A DNA stretch of 64,000 nucleotides from Pleionea sp. CnH1-48 (GCF_024124665.1 NZ_JAMXSB010000003.1:1-64000); one strand, 5' to 3'. Counted from the first letter of the stretch, positions 8,973 through 17,723 are shown. A program made the numbers and translations. The notes: a model not told the origin generated them from the sequence alone.

Positions 8973-9353
8973 CTATTTGACTAACCAATTGAAAGCAGTA
9001 TCTATTTCGTCAAAGTGCTCAATCTCACCACTCATAAACCAAGCCCCTACCCTGGTACTTAACTCTAACCATTTTTGGTTTCCAACAATGGCAATCTTAG
9101 AAAACTCACTGCCATGTTTAAGCCCCAACTTTAGATCATCCCAAGCAGCACGTAGCTCCCAACCATCCAGTTCTTGAGCATCAATAAGCGCTTTAATTCG
9201 AGGATTCTTTACTCCTTGAAGTGCCGACTCCAACAATGGAACCATAATGCCGTAATCATCATGGGTTAACTTGCCTATGACTTTAATGGTTAGCATAAAG
9301 TTGTTATCAGCTCTCTCGATCCCTACGGATATGCCATGCTTTTGAGTTTTCAT
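8973..9353 (-). CDS. STAS/SpoIIAA-like protein
   Basis: A 126-residue protein with the arrangement of the SpoIIAA-like family (PF11964): strand 'GISVGIERADNNFMLTIKVIGKL', helix 'YGIMVPLLESAL', strand 'RIKALIDAQELDGWE', then helix and strand 'FSKIAIVGNQKWLE', ending 'FDEIDTAFNWL'. These are stand-alone STAS-fold proteins whose membership is usually unlinked to sporulation; a role in binding a lipid or a partner protein has been proposed. It is a single gene with GGGGG-type purines upstream of the ATG. Confidence 0.82.
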   Translation of the reverse strand: MKTQKHGISVGIERADNNFMLTIKVIGKLTHDDYGIMVPLLESALQGVKNPRIKALIDAQELDGWELRAAWDDLKLGLKHGSEFSKIAIVGNQKWLELSTRVGAWFMSGEIEHFDEIDTAFNWLVK

Positions 9354-9524
9354 AAATCCCCCTCATTAGTCCTATCTGTCTCCAATACAAATGCTATCTA
9401 AATTACCTTAGGTATTGTTTGATCTAAATCAGGTTAAAGAAAAAGTAATTTGCATTTCAATATCTCAAAAACGAGCTATAATCAAAAGTTCAGACGTACC
9501 TATTGTTGAGTATAAGTAGTTGAT

Positions 9525-9794
9525 ATGGTCATTTGTAATAAGCAACACAGGTTAATAGAAAGTTTAGCTCTAGTTCCCACCGATAGCTCAGGAATGAGTC
9601 AAAATAAATGCCCTGGATGTGCTTATGAATCGGGGTATCGATCGGGATTACAAATGGATGTGTCTTTGAATCTTCCTTTTCAGAATCTTCCCAATTGCCA
9701 ACATGCAACCACTCAGTCAAAAGATATCTTTGCGGCCTTTGCTCAGGGTTATTTTGATGGAGTGAATGACTTTCATCAACAAAAGACAGCATAA
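9525..9794 (+). CDS. Small CxxC protein with GY repeats
   Basis: An 89-residue protein with 'NKCPGCAYESGYRSGL' in the middle and 'AFAQGYFDGVNDF' near the end. The CxxC with a nearby His/Cys ('NCQH') could hold zinc. The paired G-Y-x-x-G motifs look like two related helices. I recall similar short orphan proteins in other gammaproteobacteria but no name. It is convergent with the BLUF gene, ending 12 bases from it. Confidence 0.55.
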   Translation: MVICNKQHRLIESLALVPTDSSGMSQNKCPGCAYESGYRSGLQMDVSLNLPFQNLPNCQHATTQSKDIFAAFAQGYFDGVNDFHQQKTA

Positions 9795-9806
9795 GTCGAT
9801 GACAAA

Positions 9807-10238
9807 TTATTGAGTGACTCCTAACAACATTTCTCTATGAAGCATAAAAATCTCTCTGCCGACATTGGGATTTTTATAACAAAGATCTCCCAAAGAAATT
9901 GGATGAGAAATGTCGCGATAACCATCGGTGACCAGCTCATTGATGTGGTTAACTGATTTAAAAGCCATCGACCAGTTTGCAAAAGCACGAGACTGAATAT
10001 CGCCCTCATAAACAACATTAATGGTTCGGTGCTTATCATCATCTCTTATGAGAGGAAAAACCTGTTCAACTGCCGTCTTCGGGCCTTCTAATAACTGGAT
10101 AAACTCTTGATTATAATAAATTAGCATTCCAGTTATTCCATATCCTTGATTTCGACTCCTTGCTATATTTAACAGCCTAATAAGAGACTTATCATCAAAC
10201 TTCATATTAGCAACGCTCGTATAAATAAGCTCATACAT
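9807..10238 (-). CDS. BLUF-domain blue-light photoreceptor
   Basis: A short BLUF protein (about 143 residues) that binds FAD and senses blue light. From the ATG at 10238, the key residues are Tyr6, Asn30, Gln48, Trp89 and Met91. These sit at exactly the spacing of AppA Tyr21, Asn45, Gln63, Trp104 and Met106, so it should be photoactive. The core motifs are 'YGITGMLIYYNQEFIQLLEG' and 'FANWSMAF'. An upstream ATG (10292) would add 18 basic residues outside the domain; AGGAG lies 12 bases before the chosen start. No effector domain is fused, so it must act through a partner. The conserved-looking unknown gene just upstream is a candidate. Confidence 0.92.
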   Translation of the reverse strand: MYELIYTSVANMKFDDKSLIRLLNIARSRNQGYGITGMLIYYNQEFIQLLEGPKTAVEQVFPLIRDDDKHRTINVVYEGDIQSRAFANWSMAFKSVNHINELVTDGYRDISHPISLGDLCYKNPNVGREIFMLHREMLLGVTQ

Positions 10239-10426
10239 TGGTATATAGAACTCCTTTTTTAGCCTTACTAAAAATCTAGAGAGATACAGCAAAAACTTCC
10301 ATACCCGTAAACTGGTTGTCTAAGGTTTGTAAAGCTTTTTACTGAGCAAAGAAAAATAACTAGGCACGAACTCCTTTTCTGCCATCGACTGACTATCAAA
10401 AAATAAACGACTCCAATACTCGCCGC

Positions 10427-10765
10427 TTATTGATTCACAAACTCCATAATAAGATCTGTCAATCGATCACTGGCATCAGCTTCAAATGTATCGATATCCA
10501 TATCAAATGCGTTTAAATAACGAGAAGCATAGCTATGGTTCAAGTTTTTATTACCTACGCGATACTCAATTTCTGGAAGAGACTTATCAACTCTAGGAAG
10601 AATTTCCCAACTCATAAAACCGACGTCGTACATAGCCACCTGGCCCTGTGCAAACTGACAAAATTCGCTAACAACACCAGCACCGTCAGGCCCCAAACTA
10701 CCCGGTTCGATTCGACAGACAACCTTGAGCTTTTTATCACTAGGTAATGAAGGATAACTTTTCAT
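10427..10765 (-). CDS. Unknown cytoplasmic protein upstream of the BLUF gene
   Basis: A 112-residue protein. The ATG at 10765 is preceded by a very strong purine-rich site (AGGGGAGGGG), so it is preferred over the in-frame upstream start at 10804. The sequence has 'CRIEPGSLGPDGAGVVSEFC' followed by 'VDKSLPEIEYRVGNKNL' and an acidic helical end. I recall the 'RIEPG(C/S)LGPDG' opening from uncharacterised proteins of marine gammaproteobacteria but cannot give a function. Same strand as the BLUF gene, about 190 bases upstream of it. Confidence 0.65.
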   Translation of the reverse strand: MKSYPSLPSDKKLKVVCRIEPGSLGPDGAGVVSEFCQFAQGQVAMYDVGFMSWEILPRVDKSLPEIEYRVGNKNLNHSYASRYLNAFDMDIDTFEADASDRLTDLIMEFVNQ

Positions 10766-10956
10766 CGCCCCTCCCCTTATTATCCATATAGGTGTTAGGT
10801 TCACTACAAGAACTACCTATTAAGTATAGATATAAATTCCAAATAGGAACAAATCCTCCGGGGCAGTATTTACTTTATCCAATGCCTGCCTGTCCTGAAA
10901 CCATCAAAGTAGTTACGACTCAGTAGGTTAAGGCTAACTGTTTAGAACTCACTTTA

Positions 10957-11361
10957 TCACCGCCCCGGCTCAAATTCATCATAACGAGGCAATTCAGCAT
11001 CTAAATCGTCCCAGTTTGCACGTGAAGTGACAAAATTATGTGACATGGGTCTTTCACAAATATCATCATTTAGAATACCCAATCTGATGCGTATATAGTC
11101 TGGATTATCGGCGTTAGAGCTGTAGACAGGAGAGCCGCAATCACTACAAAAATGCCTTTCTCTTCCTGGTTTAAAAACATACGCTTTGAGTTTGCTTGCA
11201 CCTTTGGCTATTCGGAATTCTGCCGACGCCACAAAGCCGTTAGTGGCATAGGCAGTTCCTGATGACTTACGACAAAGAGAACAATGGCAATGAATAATAC
11301 TTCCGATAGCTCCGGTAACTTCTACCTCTACCGCCCCACACAAACATGATCCTGTGTACAT
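10957..11361 (-). CDS. GFA/CENP-V-family zinc protein
   Basis: A 134-residue member of the GFA family (PF04828; glutathione-dependent formaldehyde-activating enzyme, S-(hydroxymethyl)glutathione synthase-like). Zinc ligands are visible as 'CLCGAV' (N-terminus), 'CHCSLCRKSSG' and 'CSDCGSP' (C-terminal half), the normal complement. Most family members have no proven formaldehyde activity, so only a glutathione- or thiol-related role can be suggested. Monocistronic. Confidence 0.9.
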   Translation of the reverse strand: MYTGSCLCGAVEVEVTGAIGSIIHCHCSLCRKSSGTAYATNGFVASAEFRIAKGASKLKAYVFKPGRERHFCSDCGSPVYSSNADNPDYIRIRLGILNDDICERPMSHNFVTSRANWDDLDAELPRYDEFEPGR

Positions 11362-11548
11362 AATGATTCATAAATTGAAATTTAATGAGGAAGAACAATA
11401 AGTGATTTTTTAGCGTTAAACAACCTTTTCATTGCACATAAACCTTCAGCAACTCCTTGATGTAAAAAATAATAGTTTCACGATGAATGACTTTATTTTA
11501 TAGTGCAGCCTTAAGTTCCATTGACCTAACAATTGAAGGTTATTCTCA

Positions 11549-11836
11549 ATGAACGATCCAGAGTTTTCTTTTGAGTTTATGTTCCAGGATGAAGTAGTGG
11601 GTCTTTTTTCTCCTTTTATTCCTAATAATCCAGGACGAGTAGAATTTATCCCCGTTCGTGGAGCAAGTTATGACGAACTGGAAATGGAAGCGGAAGCAGG
11701 AGAGATGCCAGAGTGTCACTTTATCAGACTGCGTCAAGAAAAAACTTTCAATGTTTTTTTTGATGTCATCAGTATACCGGAATATGGCGTCATGATGATC
11801 GACAACTTACGAGAAACATATAAAGAAGAGACTTAA
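11549..11836 (+). CDS. Small acidic unknown protein
   Basis: A 95-residue, strongly acidic protein ('YDELEMEAEAGEMPE'), without signal or membrane segment. AAGG lies about 11 bases before the ATG, and an intrinsic terminator follows about 75 bases after the stop, both supporting a real gene. Family not recognised. Confidence 0.6.
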   Translation: MNDPEFSFEFMFQDEVVGLFSPFIPNNPGRVEFIPVRGASYDELEMEAEAGEMPECHFIRLRQEKTFNVFFDVISIPEYGVMMIDNLRETYKEET

Positions 11837-11912
11837 TTTTTTCTAGCTTCTATTGCTCTATACTAAGCCCGATAACGTATAAGGATGAGCAAACGTTAGC
11901 TTGGCGTTATCG

Positions 11913-11948
11913 GCTCACCATGAATTAACTTTCGGTGAGCTTTTTTTT
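11913..11948 (+). terminator. Intrinsic terminator
   Basis: GCTCACC (11913-11919) pairs with GGTGAGC (11934-11940) and is followed by eight T. It ends the plus-strand unit of the small acidic protein and overlaps the last codons of the minus-strand membrane gene. A perfect 9-bp palindrome pair (CCGATAACG at 11869, CGTTATCGG at 11905) lies just before it. Confidence 0.75.
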
Positions 11949-12314
11949 ACACATTTTCCACTCAAAAAGCAGCATCAAAACAATAACGCCTTCGACAATA
12001 GCTAACGGCCATAAAGCGGAAGAGTAGAGCAAGAAGCTGATTAATCGAGCTCCTAATAACACAGCAGATACGACCATCATAAATCCTAAGCTGGCTAAGC
12101 GTAGTTCAACTTTATGTATACCAATGATTAAGGCACAACCCAATCCTATTTGTAATCCACCGTATACAGTAAAATACTCTGATAAACCTTTTGCACTACT
12201 TAGGGTTAACCCTAAGTAGCTCGCAGAAAGCACAGGATTAACAATGCACCAAATTCCAGATATAAGATATAGAACTGCGACTGTTCTTGCCATCCACATA
12301 AATCGAAACTCCAA
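11925..12314 (-). CDS. DUF4345-like membrane protein
   Basis: A 129-residue integral membrane protein with four hydrophobic segments. The motif 'YFTVYGGLQIGLGCALIIG' at about residues 48-66 is characteristic of small four-helix proteins of the DUF4345 type. It starts 15 bases after the AraC/GyrI gene and probably forms an operon with it, which suggests it is regulated by, or responds to the same ligand as, that protein. Function unknown. Confidence 0.75.
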   Translation of the reverse strand: MEFRFMWMARTVAVLYLISGIWCIVNPVLSASYLGLTLSSAKGLSEYFTVYGGLQIGLGCALIIGIHKVELRLASLGFMMVVSAVLLGARLISFLLYSSALWPLAIVEGVIVLMLLFEWKMCKKKLTES

Positions 12315-12329
12315 TAAAATCGTTTTCTT

Positions 12330-13211
12330 TTATTCCAAAGGCAAATAAATATCAATGACCGCGTCACTCTCATTCACATCGGGATACATAGCAACTCGGT
12401 GTAAAAAACAAGGAAAATCTCTTAAGCCTTCACCACTTTGAGGTAACCATTCAGAGTATAAATATCGAATCGAGTCTGCAAGAGTTTCATCACTACCAAT
12501 ATGCCTTAATAAAGCACAACGCCCCGCAGGAATAGCGGAAGCAATAACTCCTTGTTCATTACTAGATATCACTTTACTACCGCAGGAAGCTGCAATACCA
12601 AAGCGATACTCTTCAGCGTTAACCGATTCTGGATCGTCATACAATAGATTATACGTCTGACTACGCTCTGGAGATAATTTATTTTGCTTGCGCCATTCAA
12701 TAAATACTTTGACCGACTCAAAAATTGTTTCTTGCGGTCCTTGATGAATGAATAAGGCGATGGGAGTTTCATTAAACTCGACTATTTCAATGCTTTGCTT
12801 ATTGATCTTCACTATATTAGCCCTCTTTTGCGATACTTCAGCCGAAAACACTTGCCACCCGTTCATATCGGGTGCTTTTCGATATTGAGAAGGCGTCTTT
12901 CCTGTCCATCTTTTAAAGGCGCGACTGAATGACTCTGGACTATCAAACCCGACCATCATTGCAATATCAATCACTTTTAAAGAGTGGCGAAAAGCAAGCA
13001 GGTAGGATGCTTTTTTAAGTCGGTAGCCTAGAACATATTGTCCCAGATTCATTCCCATATAAGCATAAAACTGCCGATGAATATGAAACCGAGAAAAACC
13101 AGCAATGCTACTCAAGGTATCCAGGCTAAGATCATCATCAAGATGCTTTTCGATATAATCCAGAATACTTTCAAATCGTTGCCTATAAGTTAGGCTGGTG
13201 TGTCTATTCAT
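12330..13211 (-). CDS. AraC-family regulator with GyrI-like domain
   Basis: Residues about 5-105 form an AraC DNA-binding domain ('LSLDTLSSIAGFSRFHIHRQF', 'VIDIAMMVGFDSPESFSRAFKRW', ending 'TPSQYRK'). The remaining 170 residues look like a GyrI-like small-molecule-binding domain ('PIALFIHQGPQETIFESVKVF ...', 'VIDIYLPLE' at the very end). This DNA-binding-first layout is that of Rob/SAV-type effector regulators that sense hydrophobic drugs. The ATG at 13211 overlaps an extended Shine-Dalgarno GGAGGTGAT; a TTG 12 bases upstream is less likely. It heads a two-gene unit with the DUF4345-like membrane protein. Confidence 0.87.
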   Translation of the reverse strand: MNRHTSLTYRQRFESILDYIEKHLDDDLSLDTLSSIAGFSRFHIHRQFYAYMGMNLGQYVLGYRLKKASYLLAFRHSLKVIDIAMMVGFDSPESFSRAFKRWTGKTPSQYRKAPDMNGWQVFSAEVSQKRANIVKINKQSIEIVEFNETPIALFIHQGPQETIFESVKVFIEWRKQNKLSPERSQTYNLLYDDPESVNAEEYRFGIAASCGSKVISSNEQGVIASAIPAGRCALLRHIGSDETLADSIRYLYSEWLPQSGEGLRDFPCFLHRVAMYPDVNESDAVIDIYLPLE

Positions 13212-13313
13212 ATCACCTCCCAATGTTTGGAAGTGTACTGTTTAGCTATCTCATAAACCTGACATATATTGCTTTTATGCTATTATTTTTCTGGCTAAGA
13301 AACACAAGAAGAG

Positions 13314-13344
13314 AAACGGGTGAAACTTGCCGCCACACCCGTTT
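13314..13344. terminator. Bidirectional terminator
   Basis: AAACGGGTG (13314-13322) and CACCCGTTT (13336-13344) form a 9-bp stem with a 13-base loop. Six T follow on the plus strand, and a looser T/C-rich run on the minus strand, where it ends the lipoprotein gene. Confidence 0.7.
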
Positions 13345-13349
13345 TTTAA

Positions 13350-14405
13350 CTAAAGTTTATGTCGGAGAATAGAAATGGCTTGTTTTGTTTTTCCGAGTCC
13401 TGAAAGCGCCTGGCTCTCGGTATAAGACAAGAACTCCTCTGCATTTTTCTCTTTACTCTCAGGTAAATCTCTAAATTCAGAGATAAAATAAAGAACGTCT
13501 TGATAATCATCGGCGTTGCTACTGCTAACAATAAACATATAGAGTAATCCAGCTCTGTGCTTTCCTGGTATGGTAGGATTTTCCAGTAACTTTTTTGCGG
13601 CGTCATTGGCTTTAATACGATCTTCTCGATTACCACTGCTTGATAAAGAAATGTAAGGTTTTAGTTGTTCATAATACCCGACAGGAACAACATCTTTTAG
13701 CCGAGGAGCATCAATATTATGGTTGACGCTATAGATCTGAACATAAGCCATATACAATGCTTCTTGCTGCTCATTAGATAAGGCGCTAAGCTCTGAACGG
13801 CCATCAGCCAGTAGCTCGAAACCTTGAGCTTTCTTCTTAGCATTTTCTCTCGGATCAAAGAACTGAAGCTTATAAGCATAGAGTTGCTGGGCTTGCTTTT
13901 CCGATGCGATGTTTTCAAGAACACAATCTAAAGCAGCACGTACTTTTAATCCGACTTCTTCGTCCAGTGAGGTCAGTAAAGATGTATCATTACAGTACTC
14001 TTTTGCTTTGGAGTACCAGGAAACAACACTTTCTGGGGTGTCGCGGTAAAGCTTATTGATCATTTCTAGTGTCTGAAACTCATATTTCATCCCTAAGGTT
14101 TGATCGTTCCCCATTCTTTGATACCAGTAGCGATATTCTTTTTCCGAAAAATAACCAAACTTACCCACCGATAAATTGATGGTCATCAATTTTATTAATG
14201 AGTCTCCTAAATCAGTATTTGCATACTCTTCAATAGCGGCTTCAAGCGACTTTTTTGCCAGCATTAAATGGTCAGGATTTGAGGCGTTGTCTAAATGTTG
14301 TTTATATTGTTTAAAATGGTCCACGCCTTTAGGAACGGTTGCGCAAGACACCAATACGAAAATAGATAAAAACAGAAGTCCTCTTTTGCAAAATGCAAAG
14401 CTCAT
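13350..14405 (-). CDS. Lipoprotein with helical repeats, function unknown
   Basis: With the ATG at 14405 (GAGG 7 bases upstream) the protein has 351 residues and a lipoprotein signal 'GLLFLSIFVLVSCA' with the lipidated Cys at about residue 20. The longer frame to 14462 would put 19 residues before the signal. The mature part is almost entirely helical and charged, resembling TPR/SEL1-like solenoids ('ARLKDVVPVGYYEQLKPYIS', 'QDVLYFISEFRDLPESKEKN'), with no catalytic motif. Position 2 after the Cys is Ala, not Asp, which fits outer-membrane sorting. Single gene with its own terminator. Confidence 0.7.
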   Translation of the reverse strand: MSFAFCKRGLLFLSIFVLVSCATVPKGVDHFKQYKQHLDNASNPDHLMLAKKSLEAAIEEYANTDLGDSLIKLMTINLSVGKFGYFSEKEYRYWYQRMGNDQTLGMKYEFQTLEMINKLYRDTPESVVSWYSKAKEYCNDTSLLTSLDEEVGLKVRAALDCVLENIASEKQAQQLYAYKLQFFDPRENAKKKAQGFELLADGRSELSALSNEQQEALYMAYVQIYSVNHNIDAPRLKDVVPVGYYEQLKPYISLSSSGNREDRIKANDAAKKLLENPTIPGKHRAGLLYMFIVSSSNADDYQDVLYFISEFRDLPESKEKNAEEFLSYTESQALSGLGKTKQAISILRHKL

Positions 14406-14990
14406 AAATAACCTCATTATAAAAAGCCTGATACAGGCTAAAATTCCAGTTCTCAACAGCAATGAGAAAAATCACGAATGCACATTAAGTCCGAATAAAA
14501 TATCAATGGTATGAAGGAACTTAGGCATGAGCAGCTCCGCTCAACAAAGTACCTTAAGCCATTGTTTTGTTGCTGTTTACTTTCCTTGAATAAAAAACGG
14601 CAACTTTTTTAGTCTTAAAACGCCAAGGCACATTATAATGGATAAAACACCAAAACCACTACACCCATTGCCTTTCAAGCAGCATGGTTATTCGTTGGCT
14701 TGCAACGCCCACACCACTCGAAGTACTTTTCTGCCCCTTCCTCCCTTCCAAATAATTCCCCAAAAACATATAAATGGTCTACCTAAACTACTACAGAAGG
14801 TTTACAATGGCGGCAACCATTGTACTGGCTTCAGGTGCAGCTTAGCTTAACGGGGTTCGTTTCCCACTTCAGTCTTAGGTCATTATTCAAACAAAGTACG
14901 GTGTATGAGTTTCAGATTACAACTTCCCTGATTGCACGGTGTCTTATCAAGCATAATAACAAAGTTTATATTACGAGGTATTCTTAAGTT
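14406..14990. other. Intergenic region without a convincing gene
   Basis: About 585 bases between divergent genes. A 70-codon frame at 14638-14850 exists, but it is Pro/His/Leu-rich without a ribosome site and looks like chance. On the minus strand, pieces such as 'LRLKKLPFFIQGK' give a faint impression of decayed coding sequence. Promoters for both flanking genes must lie here. Confidence 0.35.
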
Positions 14991-15596
14991 ATGGAAATAA
15001 CTTTATTTATTGGAGTTTTGGCCATTACCGGCTCAATTTTGGGAGCGTTGGTGGGCGGCATATTCTCCTTCATAGCGACCCGCAGGCTTTACGCCAGCCA
15101 AATACTATTAGACAAAGAAAATCAATCAGTTGAAGTTAACAATATATTAGACAGTCTATACGACGAAATTAATGCTTTGGTAAAACTCTACAAGAAAAAC
15201 ATCGGCAACCAAATCAAGAAGCATCCAAGCAATCAGGTTTTTGATCATTATTTCTTTGCCAAAAGCGACTACTTTACCGTTTACGAAAGCAACGCTACTT
15301 TGTTGGCCAAACTCTCTGATCCCGAACTAAAGAAGCTCATCATAGAAACCTATTTATGGTTCAAAAGCGTCATTGATACTTTAGAGCTCAATAATGAAAG
15401 AATGGCTAAATTTGAAGAAGCGCGTGATCTATTTATTCAGACAGGAGACCAAAGATATCAGCTTCTGGAAGATGAATACTATAAAACGCTACTTAAGCTG
15501 GCGAGCAACATCAAAGAAAATCATCAGAACGCTATGAAATCCTCAGAATCAATGTTGGATGCTATAGAAGAATACCGCGAAGAAACAAACGAATAA
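14991..15596 (+). CDS. Membrane-anchored coiled-coil protein, unknown
   Basis: A 201-residue protein with one N-terminal membrane helix (residues 4-30, 'GVLAITGSILGALVGGIFSFI') followed by a basic stop-transfer 'TRR' and about 165 residues of charged helix. The body would be cytoplasmic. Such single-helix plus helical-bundle proteins are common orphans. No enzyme motif is seen. GAGG lies 12 bases before the ATG. It ends at a hairpin shared with a convergent gene. Confidence 0.65.
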   Translation: MEITLFIGVLAITGSILGALVGGIFSFIATRRLYASQILLDKENQSVEVNNILDSLYDEINALVKLYKKNIGNQIKKHPSNQVFDHYFFAKSDYFTVYESNATLLAKLSDPELKKLIIETYLWFKSVIDTLELNNERMAKFEEARDLFIQTGDQRYQLLEDEYYKTLLKLASNIKENHQNAMKSSESMLDAIEEYREETNE

Positions 15597-15601
15597 TTAT
15601 T

Positions 15602-15634
15602 CGCCACAGCAGCCTGATGCTTGCAGCTGTGGCG
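15602..15634. terminator. Hairpin between convergent genes
   Basis: CGCCACAGC (15602-15610) pairs with GCTGTGGCG (15626-15634) between the stop codons at 15596 and 15642. The T-tract is poor, so termination strength is uncertain. Confidence 0.5.
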
Positions 15635-15641
15635 CTATCAT

Positions 15642-15941
15642 TTACTCAGGCTGAGTCACTACTTTCTGTTTCGGCTTTAGCTCGATCCTTCCTAACTCAA
15701 AACCACGAAGATATTCATTCTCATCGAAGTTTTGAGGCCGATTGCCAATCACCACATAATAATTGTTGCGCCAGTTAATCGGTAAACCAGCAATGGCATC
15801 CTGATAACCTGTCTGATAGCTATGGTGCTCCAATTGAGGCTCATTATGACTCATGGTCGCACATCCCGATAGTAAGAAGCTTCCTGTCATTGCAGCAAGT
15901 ACTGATTTTATCTTTTTATTGTTGTTGCCAAACTTGTTCAT
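15642..15941 (-). CDS. Small lipoprotein
   Basis: A 99-residue protein with a lipoprotein signal ending 'SFLLSGCATM' (Cys at about 27). The mature 70 residues are polar and contain 'YQTGYQDAIAGLPINW' and 'YLRGFELGRIELKP', a pattern of two short G-Y/G-F helices. Family not recognised. Shine-Dalgarno AGGAG is about 8 bases before the ATG. Confidence 0.65.
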   Translation of the reverse strand: MNKFGNNNKKIKSVLAAMTGSFLLSGCATMSHNEPQLEHHSYQTGYQDAIAGLPINWRNNYYVVIGNRPQNFDENEYLRGFELGRIELKPKQKVVTQPE

Positions 15942-16405
15942 CTGCTACTCCTGTAAGTGGCACCAACCAGAATGGGTTGGTTACTAATGCCAGCAAATCA
16001 AACATCTCAAAAACAAATATTTGAACTTCATTTCGAGAACTGGTTTTATTCTAGCTGTGAATTTTTCCTATATCTACCTTAATTATTAGCGGGAAATACA
16101 AATATTCCAGTCAACATTCATAATATTGCCGAGTTTTCTCCCCATAAGTGACGTTAAATAAGTATTACTCCATTGTGAGTAAGCACCCTCTCACCTTTAA
16201 GCACAGGAATTCCAACACTTTGTTAGATGTGCATAATCCCACTTATCAATGCCGCAACTTCTTCATAACTAGAGTTACTTATCTAGCGACAATCATTATG
16301 TGTTTTTAAATAAATGAATTTTTTATTGCGTTGTCTTAGCCAGACATCGCCCATAAAAACACGAAAGAACAAAAAGTGTTCTATTTGAAAAAGGTACCCA
16401 TCGTC
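15942..16405. other. Intergenic region, no gene seen
   Basis: About 460 AT-rich bases upstream of divergent genes. It must contain their promoters. No RNA gene or repeat of note was seen. Confidence 0.4.
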
Positions 16406-16999
16406 ATGTTGCGATTCACTTTTCCTGTTTTATTGGTGGTAGGTCTATCCAGCTACTTTTATCTATCAGAAGCTCGTTCTCCTGATGAGCCAGTAACGGC
16501 CGTAAACCAACAAGCATTGTCCGAGAGCAAGGACTATCAGATCCTTGAGGTTTCTGAGTTAAAAAGTCTGGCAGATAAACAAAATGAGCGAGATGCTCAA
16601 CACGCACTTGCCCTCCGATACAAAAAGAGCAAGAACTATGACGCTGCCAAAGAATACTTTTTAAAAGCAGCCACAAACGGTAGCAGTGACTCACTCATCG
16701 AATTGAGCAATGTGATGGTAAGCTATGTTGACAACATGCAACTGTCACCAAAGGCAAAGCAGGCAGCAACAACAGAAGCATTAAGCTGGTTGTATCTGGC
16801 AAAGAATCTGGGTAATGCTAATGCCAGTATTATGCTAGAACTCTATAAAGATGGCTTCTTCCCTGCCTCACAAAAAGTCGATGCGGATGCACAACAAATG
16901 GCCTTACGTCGCTACAATCAGATGCTAGCTCAAGGCTATATTCAAGCCTTTGCTCAGTACTATGATGCGGCCAGCGTACTGCATACGCAGGCCGAGTAA
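16406..16999 (+). CDS. Membrane-anchored Sel1/TPR-like protein
   Basis: A protein of 197 residues from the ATG at 16406, beginning with a hydrophobic anchor 'FPVLLVVGLSSYFYL'. A GTG at 16376 would add ten residues but has no ribosome site. The body contains Sel1-like helical repeats: 'NYDAAKEYFLKAATNGSSDS' and 'ALSWLYLAKNLGNANASIML'. Sel1 repeats mediate protein contacts, here on the periplasmic side. It converges on the peroxiredoxin gene with only three bases between stops. Confidence 0.65.
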   Translation: MLRFTFPVLLVVGLSSYFYLSEARSPDEPVTAVNQQALSESKDYQILEVSELKSLADKQNERDAQHALALRYKKSKNYDAAKEYFLKAATNGSSDSLIELSNVMVSYVDNMQLSPKAKQAATTEALSWLYLAKNLGNANASIMLELYKDGFFPASQKVDADAQQMALRRYNQMLAQGYIQAFAQYYDAASVLHTQAE

Positions 17000-17002
17000 C
17001 TC

Positions 17003-17521
17003 CTACTGTAGCGACTTCTTAATAGCCAGATAGTCGTCAAATAGAGTTTGAGTATGGGTATCAGGATCAACTGATTCGTAGTGCTTAACAATATTGCCTT
17101 TGTCATCTACCAGCAACGTTTCGCGTCGTGTATGTGGCCAGGGCAAGTAACGAACCATGTCCAGTTTGGATGACAACGCTTTATCCACATCAGCCAACAG
17201 ACTGAACTTTACCTTGTAATCCTTAGCAAAGGACAGGTGAGACTCCACAGAATCCAGGCTCACCCCCACCACTTCGAGTCCTTGCTTTTTCATCTGTTCG
17301 TATTGCTGAGCAAAATTCGTCGTTTCTTTGCTGCACCCAGGCGTATGATCTTTTGGATAAAAATAGTAGGCAACCCAGTGCCCTTCATAATTTTTATTCG
17401 ACACCCAGTCTCCATTCTGATTTTGCAACTTATAGGTTGGAAACAAAGACCCCGTCAAATCTTTAGCATGAACCGTCGCCACCGTGAAGCAAAGCCACAA
17501 CATACCCAATAATCGAACCAT
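17003..17521 (-). CDS. Secreted one-Cys Bcp-type peroxiredoxin
   Basis: A thioredoxin-fold peroxiredoxin of the AhpC/TSA, Bcp (PrxQ) type that would reduce hydroperoxides. Starting from ATG 17521 (GGAG 8 bases upstream) it has a signal peptide 'LLGMLWLCFTVATVHA', so it acts in the periplasm, which is unusual for Bcp. The peroxidatic Cys lies in 'PKDHTPGCSKE'. The resolving Cys found five residues later in E. coli Bcp is replaced (GCSKETTNF), and no other Cys is in the mature chain. It should therefore be a one-Cys enzyme needing an external thiol. Confidence 0.88.
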   Translation of the reverse strand: MVRLLGMLWLCFTVATVHAKDLTGSLFPTYKLQNQNGDWVSNKNYEGHWVAYYFYPKDHTPGCSKETTNFAQQYEQMKKQGLEVVGVSLDSVESHLSFAKDYKVKFSLLADVDKALSSKLDMVRYLPWPHTRRETLLVDDKGNIVKHYESVDPDTHTQTLFDDYLAIKKSLQ

Positions 17522-17723
17522 AATATCCACTCCGTATTTCTTTGATACTCAGGCGACATCCTAGCGGTATCACAGCCACTCCACAATGCCACCAAAGTCA
17601 TTTAAACCCAGGTATTTCATCTAATTATACGTTAGATATGGCTGATCCGATCTTGCCGTTCGCTGGTAGCCCCTCTAGCATTATCATATAATCCCCCTCT
17701 CCTTTTGTCGCCGTAGCTAAACC

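Noticed and set aside
14638-14850. 70-codon frame on the plus strand
   Set aside because: No ribosome site, Pro/His/Leu-rich chance composition, no recognisable domain.
3000-16400. The accessory region as an integron cassette array
   Set aside because: Genes point both ways and have their own promoters and terminators; only one weak attC-like site was found.
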